Source of the DNA: Pseudonocardia petroleophila
GTDB lineage: Bacteria; Actinomycetota; Actinomycetes; Mycobacteriales; Pseudonocardiaceae
Reading direction: 5' to 3'
DNA: 64,000 bases
NCBI RefSeq assembly: GCF_014235185.1
Contig: NZ_CP060131.1
Span: forward strand, 379,501-443,500
Every line of letters begins with the position of its first letter. Position 1 is the first letter of the stretch. Below are positions 42,302-51,733 of this stretch, piece by piece. Both the position numbers and the translations under genes were made by a program. The notes under the pieces are model-generated. The model saw only the letters and a list, made by a program, of their open reading frames with translations. It did not search any database and was not told the DNA's origin.

Positions 42302-43807
42302 ATGACGAACCTCGCAGCCAACCTGGTGCAGACGGCGGCCGACCACGGCGACCGCCCGGCAGTGCGCCTGGACGACGCCGTCCTGACCTACTCCGACCTG
42401 CACGCGGAGGCCGCCAAGGTCGCGGGCCTGCTGAAGGCGCGCGGGATCGACCCGGGCGACCGCGTGGGCCTGGTCTTCCCCAACGTCCCCGCCTACCCGA
42501 TCGCGTTCTACGGCGCGCTGCTCGCCGGGGCCACGGTCGTGCCGATGAACCCGCTGCTCAAGGCGCGGGAGGTCGAGTACTACCTCACCGACTCCGGCAT
42601 GTCGCTGGTGTTCGGCTGGGACGGCGGCGGTGACGCGGTCGCCGAGGCCGCGAAGTCCGTCGGCATCGACTCGGTGATCGTCGGCGCGATGGGGCCCTCG
42701 GCCGAGCAGATCGGCGACGCCGAGCCCGCCCCCGACGCCGTCGAGCGCGCCGACGACGACACCGCGGTGATCCTCTACACCTCGGGCACCACCGGCCAGC
42801 CCAAGGGCGCCGAGCTGACCCACCACAACCTCGACACGAACTGCCGCACCACCGTCGAGGCGCTCATCCAGATCACCCCGGACGACGTGATCATGGGCTG
42901 CCTGCCGCTGTTCCACGTCTTCGGCCTGACCTGCGGGCTCAACGCGTCGGTCGCCACCGGGTCCTGCCTGACGCTGATCCCCCGCTTCGACGCCGGCAAG
43001 GCGCTGTCGGTCATCGGGCGCGACAAGGTCACGGTGTTCGAGGGCGTGCCGACGATGTACGCGGGCATGCTGCACCACGACGACGCCGACGGGGCCGACG
43101 TCTCGTCGCTGCGCACCTGCATCTCCGGCGGCTCCGCGATGCCGGTGGAGATCATGAAGTCGTTCGAGGACAAGTTCGGCTGCACCATCCTGGAGGGCTA
43201 CGGCCTGTCCGAGACCTCGCCGGTGGCCTCGTTCAACCAGCCCGGCAAGGAGCGCAAGCCCGGCACCATCGGCTTCGAGGTGCCCGGCTGCGAGATGAAG
43301 GTCGTCGACGACGACGGCAACGAGGTCGCCGAGGGCGAGCCCGGCGAGATCGCGATCCGCGGCGAGAACGTCATGAAGGGCTACTGGGGCCGTCCCGAGG
43401 CCACGGCCGAGTCGATCCCGGACGGCTGGTTCCGCACCGGCGACGTCGCCACGAAGGACGCCGACGGCTACTACACGATCGTCGACCGCAAGAAGGACCT
43501 GATCATCCGCGGCGGCTACAACGTCTACCCGCGCGAGATCGAGGAGGCCCTCTACGAGCACCCGGCCGTCGCCGAGGCCGCGGTCATCGGGATCAAGCAC
43601 CCCGACCTCGGCGAGGAGGTCGGCGCGGCCGTCTCGTTCAAGTCCGGGGAGTCGGCCGAGCCCGACGAGCTGAAGGCGTTCGTGAAGGAGCGCGTGGCGG
43701 CCTACAAGTACCCGCGGCACGTGTGGGTCGTCGACGAGCTGCCCAAGGGCCCGACGGGCAAGATCCTGCGTCGCGAGGTCGAGGCGCCGGAGGGCACGGG
43801 CAGCTGA
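42302..43807 (+). CDS. Long-chain fatty-acid-CoA ligase / acyl-CoA synthetase
   Basis: A 501-residue ANL-superfamily enzyme that activates a carboxylic acid with ATP and CoA. It shows the P-loop [16 protein letters not shown] near residue 160, [36 protein letters not shown] and the catalytic Lys in [11 protein letters not shown] at the C-terminus. ATG 42302, just after the TetR gene. Chain length is not predictable; similar proteins act on medium to long chains. Confidence 0.92.
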   Translation: MTNLAANLVQTAADHGDRPAVRLDDAVLTYSDLHAEAAKVAGLLKARGIDPGDRVGLVFPNVPAYPIAFYGALLAGATVVPMNPLLKAREVEYYLTDSGMSLVFGWDGGGDAVAEAAKSVGIDSVIVGAMGPSAEQIGDAEPAPDAVERADDDTAVILYTSGTTGQPKGAELTHHNLDTNCRTTVEALIQITPDDVIMGCLPLFHVFGLTCGLNASVATGSCLTLIPRFDAGKALSVIGRDKVTVFEGVPTMYAGMLHHDDADGADVSSLRTCISGGSAMPVEIMKSFEDKFGCTILEGYGLSETSPVASFNQPGKERKPGTIGFEVPGCEMKVVDDDGNEVAEGEPGEIAIRGENVMKGYWGRPEATAESIPDGWFRTGDVATKDADGYYTIVDRKKDLIIRGGYNVYPREIEEALYEHPAVAEAAVIGIKHPDLGEEVGAAVSFKSGESAEPDELKAFVKERVAAYKYPRHVWVVDELPKGPTGKILRREVEAPEGTGS

Positions 43808-43817
43808 CGCCCGGCCG

Positions 43818-44363
43818 TCACCCGGCGTCGAGGACGGGGATCAGCTGCTCCTCCTCGTAGGCGAGGTGGCGCTCGAGGTCGGCCGTGAGCCGGTCGACCT
43901 CGTCGGCCACCCCGTCCCCGCCCGCCGCGAGCACCTCCTGCAGCCGCGCCACGAGCACCGCGATCCGCGCGTGCTCGTGGCGCAGCCGTCCGAGGACCGG
44001 GGCGAGGTCGGGGCGGGTCCGGTCGAGGAACGGGAACATCGCCGCGTCCTCCCCGCCGTGGTGGTTGCGCAGCCCGGCGCACAGCGTCAGGCAGGTGACG
44101 CGCAGCTGCGCACCCAGCACGGACCCCGATGTCGTGAGCTCGGCACGGATCAGCGCGAGCTCGCGGCGGAACACGTCGTGGACCAGCCGCAGGGCCGCGC
44201 CGGGCGAGTCGGCGGCGATGACCGGCGGGCCGGCCTGCACGTCGGCCAGCGCGACGACGGGCAGGACCCGCGTCGTCGCGTCCTGGTGGGCGGCCCACCC
44301 GGGGTCGGCCCCGGCGGCGCGCGCGAACGCGGCGTCGCGCTCGGCCCCGTGATCCCGCCGCAC
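43818..44363 (-). CDS. Hemerythrin HHE domain protein
   Basis: A 181-residue protein. The C-terminal four-helix bundle has the iron ligands spread as LRNHHGGEDAAMFPFL, LRHEHARIAVL and RHLAYEEEQLIPVL, a typical hemerythrin arrangement. GTG 44363 follows four bases after the phosphodiesterase stop, making it the fourth gene of the MBL-DedA-phosphodiesterase operon. It may sense or buffer oxygen or nitric oxide. The iron ligands are present. Confidence 0.85.
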   Translation of the reverse strand: MRRDHGAERDAAFARAAGADPGWAAHQDATTRVLPVVALADVQAGPPVIAADSPGAALRLVHDVFRRELALIRAELTTSGSVLGAQLRVTCLTLCAGLRNHHGGEDAAMFPFLDRTRPDLAPVLGRLRHEHARIAVLVARLQEVLAAGGDGVADEVDRLTADLERHLAYEEEQLIPVLDAG

Positions 44364-44367
44364 CGGA

Positions 44368-46473
44368 TCAACGGTTCTGCGGGACGTCCGCGGGCGGTTC
44401 CGACCGTTCGGGAACGGGGTGCCCGAGGTGGGCGAGCCAGCCGCGCAGGACCCGGTGCAGCTCCCCCGCCCCGACGATCTCCCGGTCCGGCGCCGGCAGG
44501 TCGGCCGGGTGCAGCAGGAACCCGCGCGACTGCGCCCCGCCGAGCCCGCCGTGGCTGCCGACGTGCGGCTCGAACGGCGGGGCGTCCTCCGTCGCGGGGT
44601 CGTACCAACTGTTGATCATGATGTCGGCGCAGTTGCCGAACCCGTCGACGCGGCGGACGAGGTCGGCGGCGTGCGGGCCGTACCCGGTGAGCGGGTCCTC
44701 GCCGAGGACGACGCCGGTGTCCAGGCGGTGCAGGCCGTCGCGCCCGAGCACCACCGCGCCGTACTCGGCGCTGCGGACCAGCACGAACCCGATCCCGGGG
44801 TGGTCGACGAGGCCGGGCAGCAGGTCGGGGTACTCGCGCTCGATCGTCTCCAGCTCGACGCGCCCCACGTGCTCGGTGAACGACACCATCGCCATGTGCC
44901 CCGACGCCACCGCGACGACCCCCGGCGCGACCCGCGGCACCCGCCCGACGTCCTCGGGGACGTGCGGCGCGTGCTCCTCCGCCCGCACCCGCTCCACCCG
45001 CTCGCGCAGCCGGTTGGCGACGAACCCGCGCCCGGAGGCCTCGGCCAGCACGGTGCCCGCCTGCCAGCCCTTCTCCGAGCGCCCCGACGCCGCGCGCGTG
45101 GTGTCCGGGGCCCCGCACAGGCGTCCGACCAGCTCCTCCACGGACTCGTCGAACCGGTCGGCGAACGCCCAGCCCTGGGTCTGGCCGTGGTCGGACAGGC
45201 ACACCACGTGGTAGCGGCGCGGCGCGAGCTGGGTCGCGCGGTGGATGCGGCCGATGTGCTGGTCGATGTCGCGCAGCACGGCGAGGGAGTCCCAGCGCTC
45301 GACGCCCGAGTAGTGCGAGACCTCGTCGTAGCCGAGGAAGTCGGCGTAGACGGCGGCGCGGCCGTCGAACATGTCCTCGATGACCGCGGAGACCACGACG
45401 TCGCGGGCGATGATGTTCGTGCCCGCCCGGACGAACGGGAACCACAGGCCGCGGTGCACGCGCGGGAACACGTTGCGCTGCCGCTGCGTGATCGACGCCC
45501 GCAGCTCCCGGACGATCTCCGCCACCGCCCCGCCGAGCGTGCGCAGCGCGTTGACGGGGCTCGCGAAGTAGGCGAAGTAGCCGTACCCGGAGGCGACGTG
45601 CTGGCGCCCGCGCCGGCCGCGGCCGCTGAGCACCGGCACCGCGCTCATGGTCAGCGAGACGTACGGCGCGTCGCCGGTGAACAGGTTGCCGTGCCCCGCC
45701 CCGTCGACGGCGAGCAGGCCCCGCCCGTCGGAGGCGCGGCGCTCGATCTCCGCGGCGTCCTCGGGGTTGGAGCACGCCATCACGTGGTCGCGGTCCTTCT
45801 CGTACCAGCGGAAGCCGAGGATGTCGGAGCTGTCGCCGTGCAGGATCCCGCACACGCTCGCGCCGGTCTGCGAGCTCCAGTCGGTGTTCCAGTGCGTCAG
45901 GCGGTGGCTGCCCTCGGCGAGCCAGCGGGAGAACACCGGCATCTCGCCGCTGCGCAGGGCGCGGCGCAGCGTGTCGTGCCCCAGGCCGTCGACCTGCAGG
46001 AACACGACACCGGGCGGCCGGTCGTCGGTGTCGTCGGTGGCGCCGGACCGGCGGGCGGTGCGGCGGAAGAAGATCTCGTCCTCGTCGAGCCCGAACAGCC
46101 AGGACACCAGCGCCCCGACGACCGACATGACGACCGCGACGCCCACCGCCGTCGACAGGTTGACGATCGTGACGCCCGGGATCGCGAACGACACCAGCAG
46201 CAGGGCGGCACCCAGGACCAGGTAGGAGGCGACGCCGAGGGTGAACACCGCGACCGGCAGCGCGACGCGCAGGATCAGCGGCCACACCACCGCGCTGAGC
46301 AGGCCGAGCGCGAGCGCGAGGACCGTCGGCTGCCACCAGCTCGTCATCTCGAAGCCGACGAGCAGCTCGTCGAGGAGGTTCAGCGCGCCGGTCGTCAGCA
46401 GCCAGATCGCGAGCACGCGGACGACCACGCGGCCGCCGCGCACGATCCGGCCGGCCCCCTGCGGTGGTGTCAT
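44368..46473 (-). CDS. Membrane protein: holin-like four-helix domain fused to a phosphodiesterase/phosphatase domain
   Basis: A 701-residue protein. Residues about 15-125 form four membrane helices of the phage-holin-4-like (YvlD) type. The rest is an alkaline phosphatase/nucleotide pyrophosphatase-like domain: VVFLQVDGLGHDTL (metal Asp), TGASVCGILHG with the nucleophile Thr/Ser region, GYDEVSHYSG, CLSDHGQTQGW and GSHGGLGG. The domain probably faces the cytoplasm or outside next to the membrane and cleaves a phosphodiester. ATG 46473 overlaps the DedA stop (ATGA). Its substrate could be an envelope lipid or glycopolymer intermediate. Confidence 0.87.
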   Translation of the reverse strand: MTPPQGAGRIVRGGRVVVRVLAIWLLTTGALNLLDELLVGFEMTSWWQPTVLALALGLLSAVVWPLILRVALPVAVFTLGVASYLVLGAALLLVSFAIPGVTIVNLSTAVGVAVVMSVVGALVSWLFGLDEDEIFFRRTARRSGATDDTDDRPPGVVFLQVDGLGHDTLRRALRSGEMPVFSRWLAEGSHRLTHWNTDWSSQTGASVCGILHGDSSDILGFRWYEKDRDHVMACSNPEDAAEIERRASDGRGLLAVDGAGHGNLFTGDAPYVSLTMSAVPVLSGRGRRGRQHVASGYGYFAYFASPVNALRTLGGAVAEIVRELRASITQRQRNVFPRVHRGLWFPFVRAGTNIIARDVVVSAVIEDMFDGRAAVYADFLGYDEVSHYSGVERWDSLAVLRDIDQHIGRIHRATQLAPRRYHVVCLSDHGQTQGWAFADRFDESVEELVGRLCGAPDTTRAASGRSEKGWQAGTVLAEASGRGFVANRLRERVERVRAEEHAPHVPEDVGRVPRVAPGVVAVASGHMAMVSFTEHVGRVELETIEREYPDLLPGLVDHPGIGFVLVRSAEYGAVVLGRDGLHRLDTGVVLGEDPLTGYGPHAADLVRRVDGFGNCADIMINSWYDPATEDAPPFEPHVGSHGGLGGAQSRGFLLHPADLPAPDREIVGAGELHRVLRGWLAHLGHPVPERSEPPADVPQNR

Positions 46474-47057
46474 GTGCGAGCCTTCCTGCTGCGGGACACG
46501 AGTGCGCTGATCCCCGCCACCGCGAAGACCAGCCCGGTGGCGACGAGCGTGGCCACGACCGGTGAGTCGAAGAGCCCGCCGCTGACGACGCCGAGTACCG
46601 CGTACGCGACGGCCCACAGCACGCACGCGGCGAGCGCCGCGGGCACGAGCCGCCGCCACGGGTAGTCGAGCGCGCCCGCCGCGAGCAGCACCGGGATCCG
46701 GCCGGCCGGGAGCAGCCGCCCCACGACGACGAGCAGGGCGCCGCGCGTCGCGAACTGCCCGCGCACCTCGTCGAGCCGGTCCCGGGACTGGCCGCGGGCC
46801 ACCCAGCGCTGCGCCGCCGCGCTGCCGGCCTTCGCGACGCCGAACGTCACCAGGTCGCCGATCAGCGCCCCGGCGACGGAGAGCAGCAGGACCAGGACGA
46901 GCGACAGGCGCCCGGTGCTGGTCGCGATCGCGGCGGCCGCGCCGACCACGGCCCCCGTCGGCACGACGGGCACGATCGAGCCGAGCAGGACGCCGCCGAA
47001 CACGACAGGGTAGCCGATCGACGTGGGGTCGGAGAGGTCGATGCCGAGGACGCTCAC
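46470..47057 (-). CDS. DedA / SNARE-associated (VTT) family membrane protein
   Basis: A 195-residue membrane protein with the VTT-domain pattern VPVVPTGAVVGAAAA, GDLVTFGVAKAG and FVVVGRLLPAGRIPVLLAAGAL-like sequence (here LLVVVGRLLPAGRIPVLLAAG). DedA proteins include flippases for undecaprenyl phosphate or phosphatidylethanolamine. GTG 47057 overlaps the MBL hydrolase stop (GTGA), and its stop overlaps the phosphodiesterase start, so the three genes are tightly coupled. Confidence 0.9.
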   Translation of the reverse strand: MSVLGIDLSDPTSIGYPVVFGGVLLGSIVPVVPTGAVVGAAAAIATSTGRLSLVLVLLLSVAGALIGDLVTFGVAKAGSAAAQRWVARGQSRDRLDEVRGQFATRGALLVVVGRLLPAGRIPVLLAAGALDYPWRRLVPAALAACVLWAVAYAVLGVVSGGLFDSPVVATLVATGLVFAVAGISALVSRSRKART

Positions 47058-47833
47058 GGGTGCACCGGCAGCGCGACCCGGTCGCCCGGCTCGGTCAGGG
47101 CGACGTGGGTGCCGGACCCGGACGCGGCGACGGCGGCGGCGAACGTGCGCGGCGGTTCCACCAGCAGCCGGCGCATGGCCGCACCGCGGGCGCCGGGGGC
47201 GCGCGTCAGCCCGGGGAGGGCGAGCGTGCCCCAGTGCACCGGCACGACGATCCGCGGACGCAGCAGTGCGACGGCCTCCGCGGCGCGGGCGGGGTCGAGG
47301 TGGCCGGGGCCCAGGCTCGGCCCCCAGCCCCAGACCGGCAGCAGCGCGACGTCGGGGCGCGGGAGGTCGGCCATGCCGTCGAACAGGTCGGTGTCGCCGG
47401 AGACGTAGACGCTGACGTCACCGGTGCGCAGCAGGTGGCCCATCGCGCGGGCCTGCGGGCCGCGCGTCGAGCGCGGGCCCCAGCGGTGCCCGCTGTGCGC
47501 CGCCTCGACCCCGGTGACGTGCAGGGCGCCGTCGGTCAGCTCCTCGCCGATCCCCAGCTCCTCGACGCCGCGGATCCCCTTGCGGCGCAACCACTCCCCC
47601 GCCCCGCGCGGCACCACGACCCGCGCGCCGGTGAGCCGGCGAAGCGACGGCAGGTGCAGGTGGTCGGCGTGCAGGTGGGAGAGCAGGACGAGGTCGACGC
47701 CCGCGTGGTCGACCGGGTCGACCGGCGGCGCCGTCCGGCGCAGCGGCCCGACCCGTCCGGTGAGCACGGGGTCGGTCAGCACGACCCGCCCGGCCAGCTC
47801 CAGCCGGACGGTGGAGTGGCCGAGGAAGCGCAT
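47054..47833 (-). CDS. Metallo-beta-lactamase fold hydrolase
   Basis: A 259-residue UlaG-like MBL-fold enzyme: GHSTVRLELAG at the start, the metal motif SHLHADHLH near residue 55, the VSGDTDLF metal Asp and a C-terminal VPVHWGTL. It is related to N-acyl-phosphatidylethanolamine phospholipase D-type hydrolases. ATG 47833 is preferred because AGGGG lies eight bases upstream; GTG 47848 is possible. It is the first gene of the operon, and the 22-bp repeat array is directly upstream. Confidence 0.85.
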   Translation of the reverse strand: MRFLGHSTVRLELAGRVVLTDPVLTGRVGPLRRTAPPVDPVDHAGVDLVLLSHLHADHLHLPSLRRLTGARVVVPRGAGEWLRRKGIRGVEELGIGEELTDGALHVTGVEAAHSGHRWGPRSTRGPQARAMGHLLRTGDVSVYVSGDTDLFDGMADLPRPDVALLPVWGWGPSLGPGHLDPARAAEAVALLRPRIVVPVHWGTLALPGLTRAPGARGAAMRRLLVEPPRTFAAAVAASGSGTHVALTEPGDRVALPVHP

Positions 47834-47917
47834 CGCGAGCCCCTGCACGTGATCAGTATTCCTGCCCGCCCGCGCCCCGGCCGTGAACCCCGCCCGCACG
47901 CCCCTCCCCGCCCCCGG

Positions 47918-48417
47918 CGAGTGTGCCGATCCCGCCCGGCGAGTTTGCCGCCCACCCCCGGCGAGTTCGCCACCCACCCCCGGCGAGTTCGCCACCCACC
48001 CCCGGCGAGTTCGCCACCCACCCCCGGCGAGTTCGCCACCCACCCCCGGCGAGTTCGCCACCCACCCCCCGGCGAGTTCGCCACCCACCCCCGGCGAGTT
48101 CGCCACCCACCCCCGGCGAGTTCGCCACCCACCCCCGGCGAGTTCGCCACCCACCCCCGGCGAGTTCGCCACCCACCCCCGGCGAGTTCGCCACCCACCC
48201 CCGGCGAGTTCGCCACCCACCCCCGGCGAGTTCGCCACCCACCCCCGGCGAGTTCGCCACCCACCCCCGGCGAGTTCGCCGCTGACGTCCGGCGCCCCGG
48301 GACCGCTCCTCCCCACAGCGTGCACGGGACGGCGAACTCGCCGCGCGTCATCGGCCAACTCGCCGGGTGGGGACGGCAAACTCGCGGGGTGGGGACCGCA
48401 AACTCGCGGGGGGGTGG
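47918..48417. repeat. 22-bp tandem array and reverse-sense flank (palindromic element copy 2)
   Basis: From 47941 to about 48282 the unit GGCGAGTTCGCC plus a C-rich spacer repeats about 16 times. The period is 22 bp, except one 23-bp unit near 48061-48073. Each unit holds a 5-bp inverted repeat GGCGA-GT-TCGCC. Diverged units lie upstream (47918). Reverse-sense units GGCGAACTCGCC and CAACTCGCC follow at 48330-48417, including the 44-bp core shared with 22003-22046. The 594-base gap between pfk and the MBL gene otherwise holds no gene. Confidence 0.92.
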
Positions 48418-48427
48418 TAGAAGTGGG

Positions 48428-49786
48428 TCAGGTGAAGTGGACCGGTTGGCCCGTCGACTCCAGCACCGCCATCCACAGGTCCCCGTGCGGGTCGACCTGG
48501 TTGCGCCTGCTCACCGCCGCCGCCATCGGCACGTGCACGAACCGCCGCCGGTACCGCCCGACCACCATCTCGGTGCGCCCGCTCATCGCCGCGTGCACGG
48601 CGGCCTGCGAGAGCCGCACGCAGTAGACCGAGTCGTAGGGGTTCGCGGGGACGCTGCGGATCGCGTAGCTGGGGTCGATGTAGCGGATGGAGGTCTCGAT
48701 GCCGGCGTCGGAGAAGTGGTCCCCGATGCGCCGGCGCAGGTACGGGCCGATGTCGCCGAGCTTCGCGTTCCCCGACGCGTCGGCGTCGGCCTCGTGGCCG
48801 AGCAGCTCCTGGCCCGCCCCCTCCGCCACCACGACGACGGCGTGCCCGCGCTCGAGGACCCGGCGGCGCAGGTGGGCCAGCAGCCCGCCGTCGCCGTCGA
48901 GGCCGAACGGCACCTCCGGGATGAGCACGACGTCGGCGCCGCTGCGGGCGAGCGCGGCGTAGCAGGCGATGAAGCCGGAGTGCCGCCCCATGAGCTTGAC
49001 CAGCCCGATGCCGTTGGCCGTGGACGTCGCCTCGACGCGCGCGGCCCGGATGGCGTCGCTGGCGTGGGAGAACGCGGTCTGGAAGCCGAAGCTCTGGTCG
49101 ATGTAGGGGATGTCGTTGTCGATCGTCTTCGGGATGCCGACGACCGCGATCATCAGTCCGCGCTCGGCGACGGTGGCCGCGATCCGCATCGCGCCGCGCA
49201 TCGACCCGTCGCCGCCGACGACGAACAGGACGTTGACGTGCAGCCGCTCCAGGCAGTCGACGATCTCGTCGGGGTCCTGGTGCCCGCGCGAGGTGCCCAG
49301 CACGGTGCCGCCGTCGGTGGCGATGTCGCGCACCGACTCCGGCGTCAGGTCGACGACGTCGTGGCCGTAGGACGGGACGAAGCCCTGGTAGCCGTTGCGG
49401 ATGCCGATGACGCGCCGGACCCGGTAGTGGTAGGTCAGGGTGCGGACCAGCCCGGCGATCACGTCGTTGAGCCCCGGGCACAGCCCCCCGCACGTGACGA
49501 CGGCCGCGCGGGTCTTGGCGGGGTCGAAGAAGATCCGGCGACGCGGGCCGCAGGGCTCCATGCCGGGCAGCTCGCCCGCGGGGACGTCGCGGGCGGTGAT
49601 GCCGGCCAGGGTGTCGTCGAGCAGGACCCGGTCGTCCTCGTCGACGTAGTGCTCGCTGGTGCGGCTGTTGTCGAGCAGCTCGGCCAGCGGGGACGCGATG
49701 CGGGCGGGCCCGAGGGTGGCGATCGTCAGGTCGGGCGGGGCGGGGGCGGTGCGCGGGAGGTTCACCACGCGGGCGGGCTCGCTCAC
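48428..49786 (-). CDS. pfkA: ATP-type 6-phosphofructokinase
   Basis: A 452-residue phosphofructokinase of the longer, plant-like group. It has an N-terminal extension of about 80 residues, then VTCGGLCPGLNDVIAGLV, the phosphate-donor motif VVGGDGSMRGA, the active-site PKTIDNDIPYID and KLMGRHSGF. Gly instead of Asp after GGD (GGDGS) suggests ATP rather than pyrophosphate as donor. GTG 49786 is chosen because GAGGAG lies upstream. Glycolytic enzyme in the cytoplasm, followed by the 22-bp repeat array. Confidence 0.9.
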   Translation of the reverse strand: MSEPARVVNLPRTAPAPPDLTIATLGPARIASPLAELLDNSRTSEHYVDEDDRVLLDDTLAGITARDVPAGELPGMEPCGPRRRIFFDPAKTRAAVVTCGGLCPGLNDVIAGLVRTLTYHYRVRRVIGIRNGYQGFVPSYGHDVVDLTPESVRDIATDGGTVLGTSRGHQDPDEIVDCLERLHVNVLFVVGGDGSMRGAMRIAATVAERGLMIAVVGIPKTIDNDIPYIDQSFGFQTAFSHASDAIRAARVEATSTANGIGLVKLMGRHSGFIACYAALARSGADVVLIPEVPFGLDGDGGLLAHLRRRVLERGHAVVVVAEGAGQELLGHEADADASGNAKLGDIGPYLRRRIGDHFSDAGIETSIRYIDPSYAIRSVPANPYDSVYCVRLSQAAVHAAMSGRTEMVVGRYRRRFVHVPMAAAVSRRNQVDPHGDLWMAVLESTGQPVHFT

Positions 49787-49868
49787 GGTGCTCCTCGTCG
49801 GAGAGGCGGGGTCCCGGCGCCGCGACGAGCCGTGACTTGACCGGTTCAGTGTGCCGTGCACCACCCCG

Positions 49869-50255
49869 TCAGCTCAACCCCATCACCCGCCGGACGGCGA
49901 TCTCGATGACGACCCGCTCCGGGTTCTCCCGCGGCACGCGGTAGCGCTCGGCGTAGCGGCGCTCGGCCTCGCCGACGGACTCCCGGTCCGTGCGCACCAC
50001 GGCCGTCCCCTCCAGCGTCGACCAGCGCCCGCCGTCGACCTGCGAGACGACCGCGGTCCCGCGCTCGGCCGCGTTGCGCGCCTTGGTCGACCCGCCCCGG
50101 CAGATCACCCGCGCGATCCCGGCCTCGACGTCGACCGTGACCCCCACCGGCACGACGTGCGGGCTGCCGTCCGCACGCAGCGTGACCAGGGTGCAGAGGT
50201 GCCGCTCGGTCCAGAACTCGCGGAACCCGGCGGAGACGTCGGTGAGTGTGCGCAC
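49869..50255 (-). CDS. PPOX-class F420/FMN-dependent enzyme
   Basis: A 128-residue split-barrel flavin/F420 protein of the pyridoxamine-phosphate-oxidase-like fold: FREFWTERHLCTLVTLRADGSPHVVPVGV, then STKARNAAERG and GRWSTLEGTAVV. The small size fits the F420-dependent reductase or F420-binding group common in actinobacteria. GTG 50255, divergent from an MFS transporter 52 bases away. The substrate is unknown. Confidence 0.88.
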   Translation of the reverse strand: MRTLTDVSAGFREFWTERHLCTLVTLRADGSPHVVPVGVTVDVEAGIARVICRGGSTKARNAAERGTAVVSQVDGGRWSTLEGTAVVRTDRESVGEAERRYAERYRVPRENPERVVIEIAVRRVMGLS

Positions 50256-50272
50256 GTCGGGACGCTATCAAC

Positions 50273-50285
50273 TTGCCATTGACAA
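50273..50285. promoter_or_regulatory. Imperfect palindrome in the PPOX/MFS divergent region
   Basis: TTGCCATTGACAA is a dyad (TTGNCANTGNCAA) at the centre of the 52-base gap between two divergent starts. It overlaps a TTGACA -35-like element, so it may be an operator for both genes. No adjacent regulator gene is seen. Confidence 0.35.
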
Positions 50286-50307
50286 CGTTCTCTGTTCACC
50301 TGGTCGG

Positions 50308-51729
50308 GTGGCGTCCCCGGTCTCCCGTCCTGCCGTCGTGATCGGCGTGCTCGCCTCGTGCGGCCTCGCCGTGTCGCTCATGCAGACCCTCGTCGTGCCC
50401 CTCCTCCCGCAGTTCCCGCGGCTGCTGAACGCCTCGACGTCGACGGTCACCTGGCTGGTGACGGCCACCCTCGTCGCGGGCGCGGTGTGCGCGCCGGTGC
50501 TCGGGCGGCTCGGCGACATGTACGGCAAGCGCCGGATGCTGCTCGTCGCGCTCGGCCTGGTGACGGTCGGCTCGGCGCTGGGGGCCGCCGCACCGGGCGT
50601 CGAGCTGCTGCTCGTGGCGCGGGTGCTGCAGGGCGCCTCGCTGGGCGTCGTGCCGCTCGGGATCAGCGTCATGCGCGACCTCCTGCCCCCCGAGCGCGTG
50701 GGCAGCGGCATCGCCCTGATGAGCTCGTCGCTGGGGATCGGCGGGGCCATCGGGCTGCCGATCACCGGGGCGGTCGCGCAGCAGGCGAGCTGGCGCTGGC
50801 TGTTCGCCGGGGCCGCGGTGCTCGGCGCGCTGCAGTTCCTGCTGGTCCGGCGGATCGTCGCGGAGTCGCCGACGCGGTCGGGCGGACGCTTCGACGTCCC
50901 CGGCGCGATCGGCCTGTCCGCCGCTCTCGTCTGCCTGCTGCTGGCCATCTCCAAGGGCAGCGACTGGGGCTGGACGAGCCCGGTCGTGATCGTGCTGCTG
51001 GTGGCGGCCGTCGTGCTGTTCGCCGGGTGGGGCCGCCTGGAGCTGCGGACCGACTCGCCGCTAGTCGACCTGCGGACCTCCGCGCGCCCGGCCGTCCTGT
51101 GGACCAACGTCGGCTCGATCCTCATCGGCTTCTCGATGTTCGCCCAGTTCCTCATGACGACGCAGGTGCTGCAGGCGCCGCTGGAGTCCGGGTACGGCTT
51201 CGGGCTCTCGCTCGTGGCCGCCGGCATCGTGCTGCTGCCGATCGGCGGGGCGATGGCGCTGTTCTCTCCGGTGTCGGCACGGCTCTCGGCCCGGTTCGGC
51301 GCGCGGCTGACGCTCGTGAGCGGCACGGTCGTGCTCGCGGTCGGCAACCTGTCGATGGCCGTGCTGCCCGGGTCGATCGTGCTGGTGATGGTGGCGGCCA
51401 CGGTCACCGCGATCGGCGCCGCGCTCGCCTACTCCGCGCTGCCGCTGCTGATCATGGACGCCGTGCCGCCGACGGAGACGGCCGCGGCCAACAGCCTCAA
51501 CACCCTGATGCGGATGCTCGGGACGTCGTCGTGCAGCGCGGTCGTCGCGGCCGTCGCGAGCGGGCTGACGATCACCGTCGGCGGGGCGACGCTGCCCGCC
51601 GCCACGGCGTACACGGTGGTGTTCCTCGCCGCCGCCGGAGCGGCCGCGGTCGCCGCGGTGATCTCGGCCCTCACCCCGCGCGCCCGGCCGGTCGAGCGGG
51701 CGGCGACGCCGGTCCCGGCCGCCGCCTGA
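50308..51729 (+). CDS. MFS transporter, DHA2-type drug/metabolite exporter
   Basis: A 473-residue major facilitator with 13-14 helices. It shows the motif A-type loop GRLGDMYGKRRMLL near residue 65, RVLQGASLGVVPLGISVMRDLLP and a long C-terminal half of helices. GTG 50308 is the start of the frame next to the divergent region. It probably exports a drug-like compound driven by protons. Substrate unknown. Confidence 0.88.
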   Translation: MASPVSRPAVVIGVLASCGLAVSLMQTLVVPLLPQFPRLLNASTSTVTWLVTATLVAGAVCAPVLGRLGDMYGKRRMLLVALGLVTVGSALGAAAPGVELLLVARVLQGASLGVVPLGISVMRDLLPPERVGSGIALMSSSLGIGGAIGLPITGAVAQQASWRWLFAGAAVLGALQFLLVRRIVAESPTRSGGRFDVPGAIGLSAALVCLLLAISKGSDWGWTSPVVIVLLVAAVVLFAGWGRLELRTDSPLVDLRTSARPAVLWTNVGSILIGFSMFAQFLMTTQVLQAPLESGYGFGLSLVAAGIVLLPIGGAMALFSPVSARLSARFGARLTLVSGTVVLAVGNLSMAVLPGSIVLVMVAATVTAIGAALAYSALPLLIMDAVPPTETAAANSLNTLMRMLGTSSCSAVVAAVASGLTITVGGATLPAATAYTVVFLAAAGAAAVAAVISALTPRARPVERAATPVPAAA

Positions 51730-51733
51730 CCCC

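Noticed and set aside
47941..48282. Possible CRISPR array
   Set aside because: The units are contiguous with no variable spacers, and no cas genes are near.
47776..48379. Open frames through the 22-bp array encoding repeats like ANSPGVGGELAGGG
   Set aside because: Frames are open in several phases on both strands because the repeat has no stop codon. The 22-bp period shifts frame each unit, giving a 22-residue pseudo-repeat. There is no RBS or conserved domain, so I treat it as non-coding repeat.
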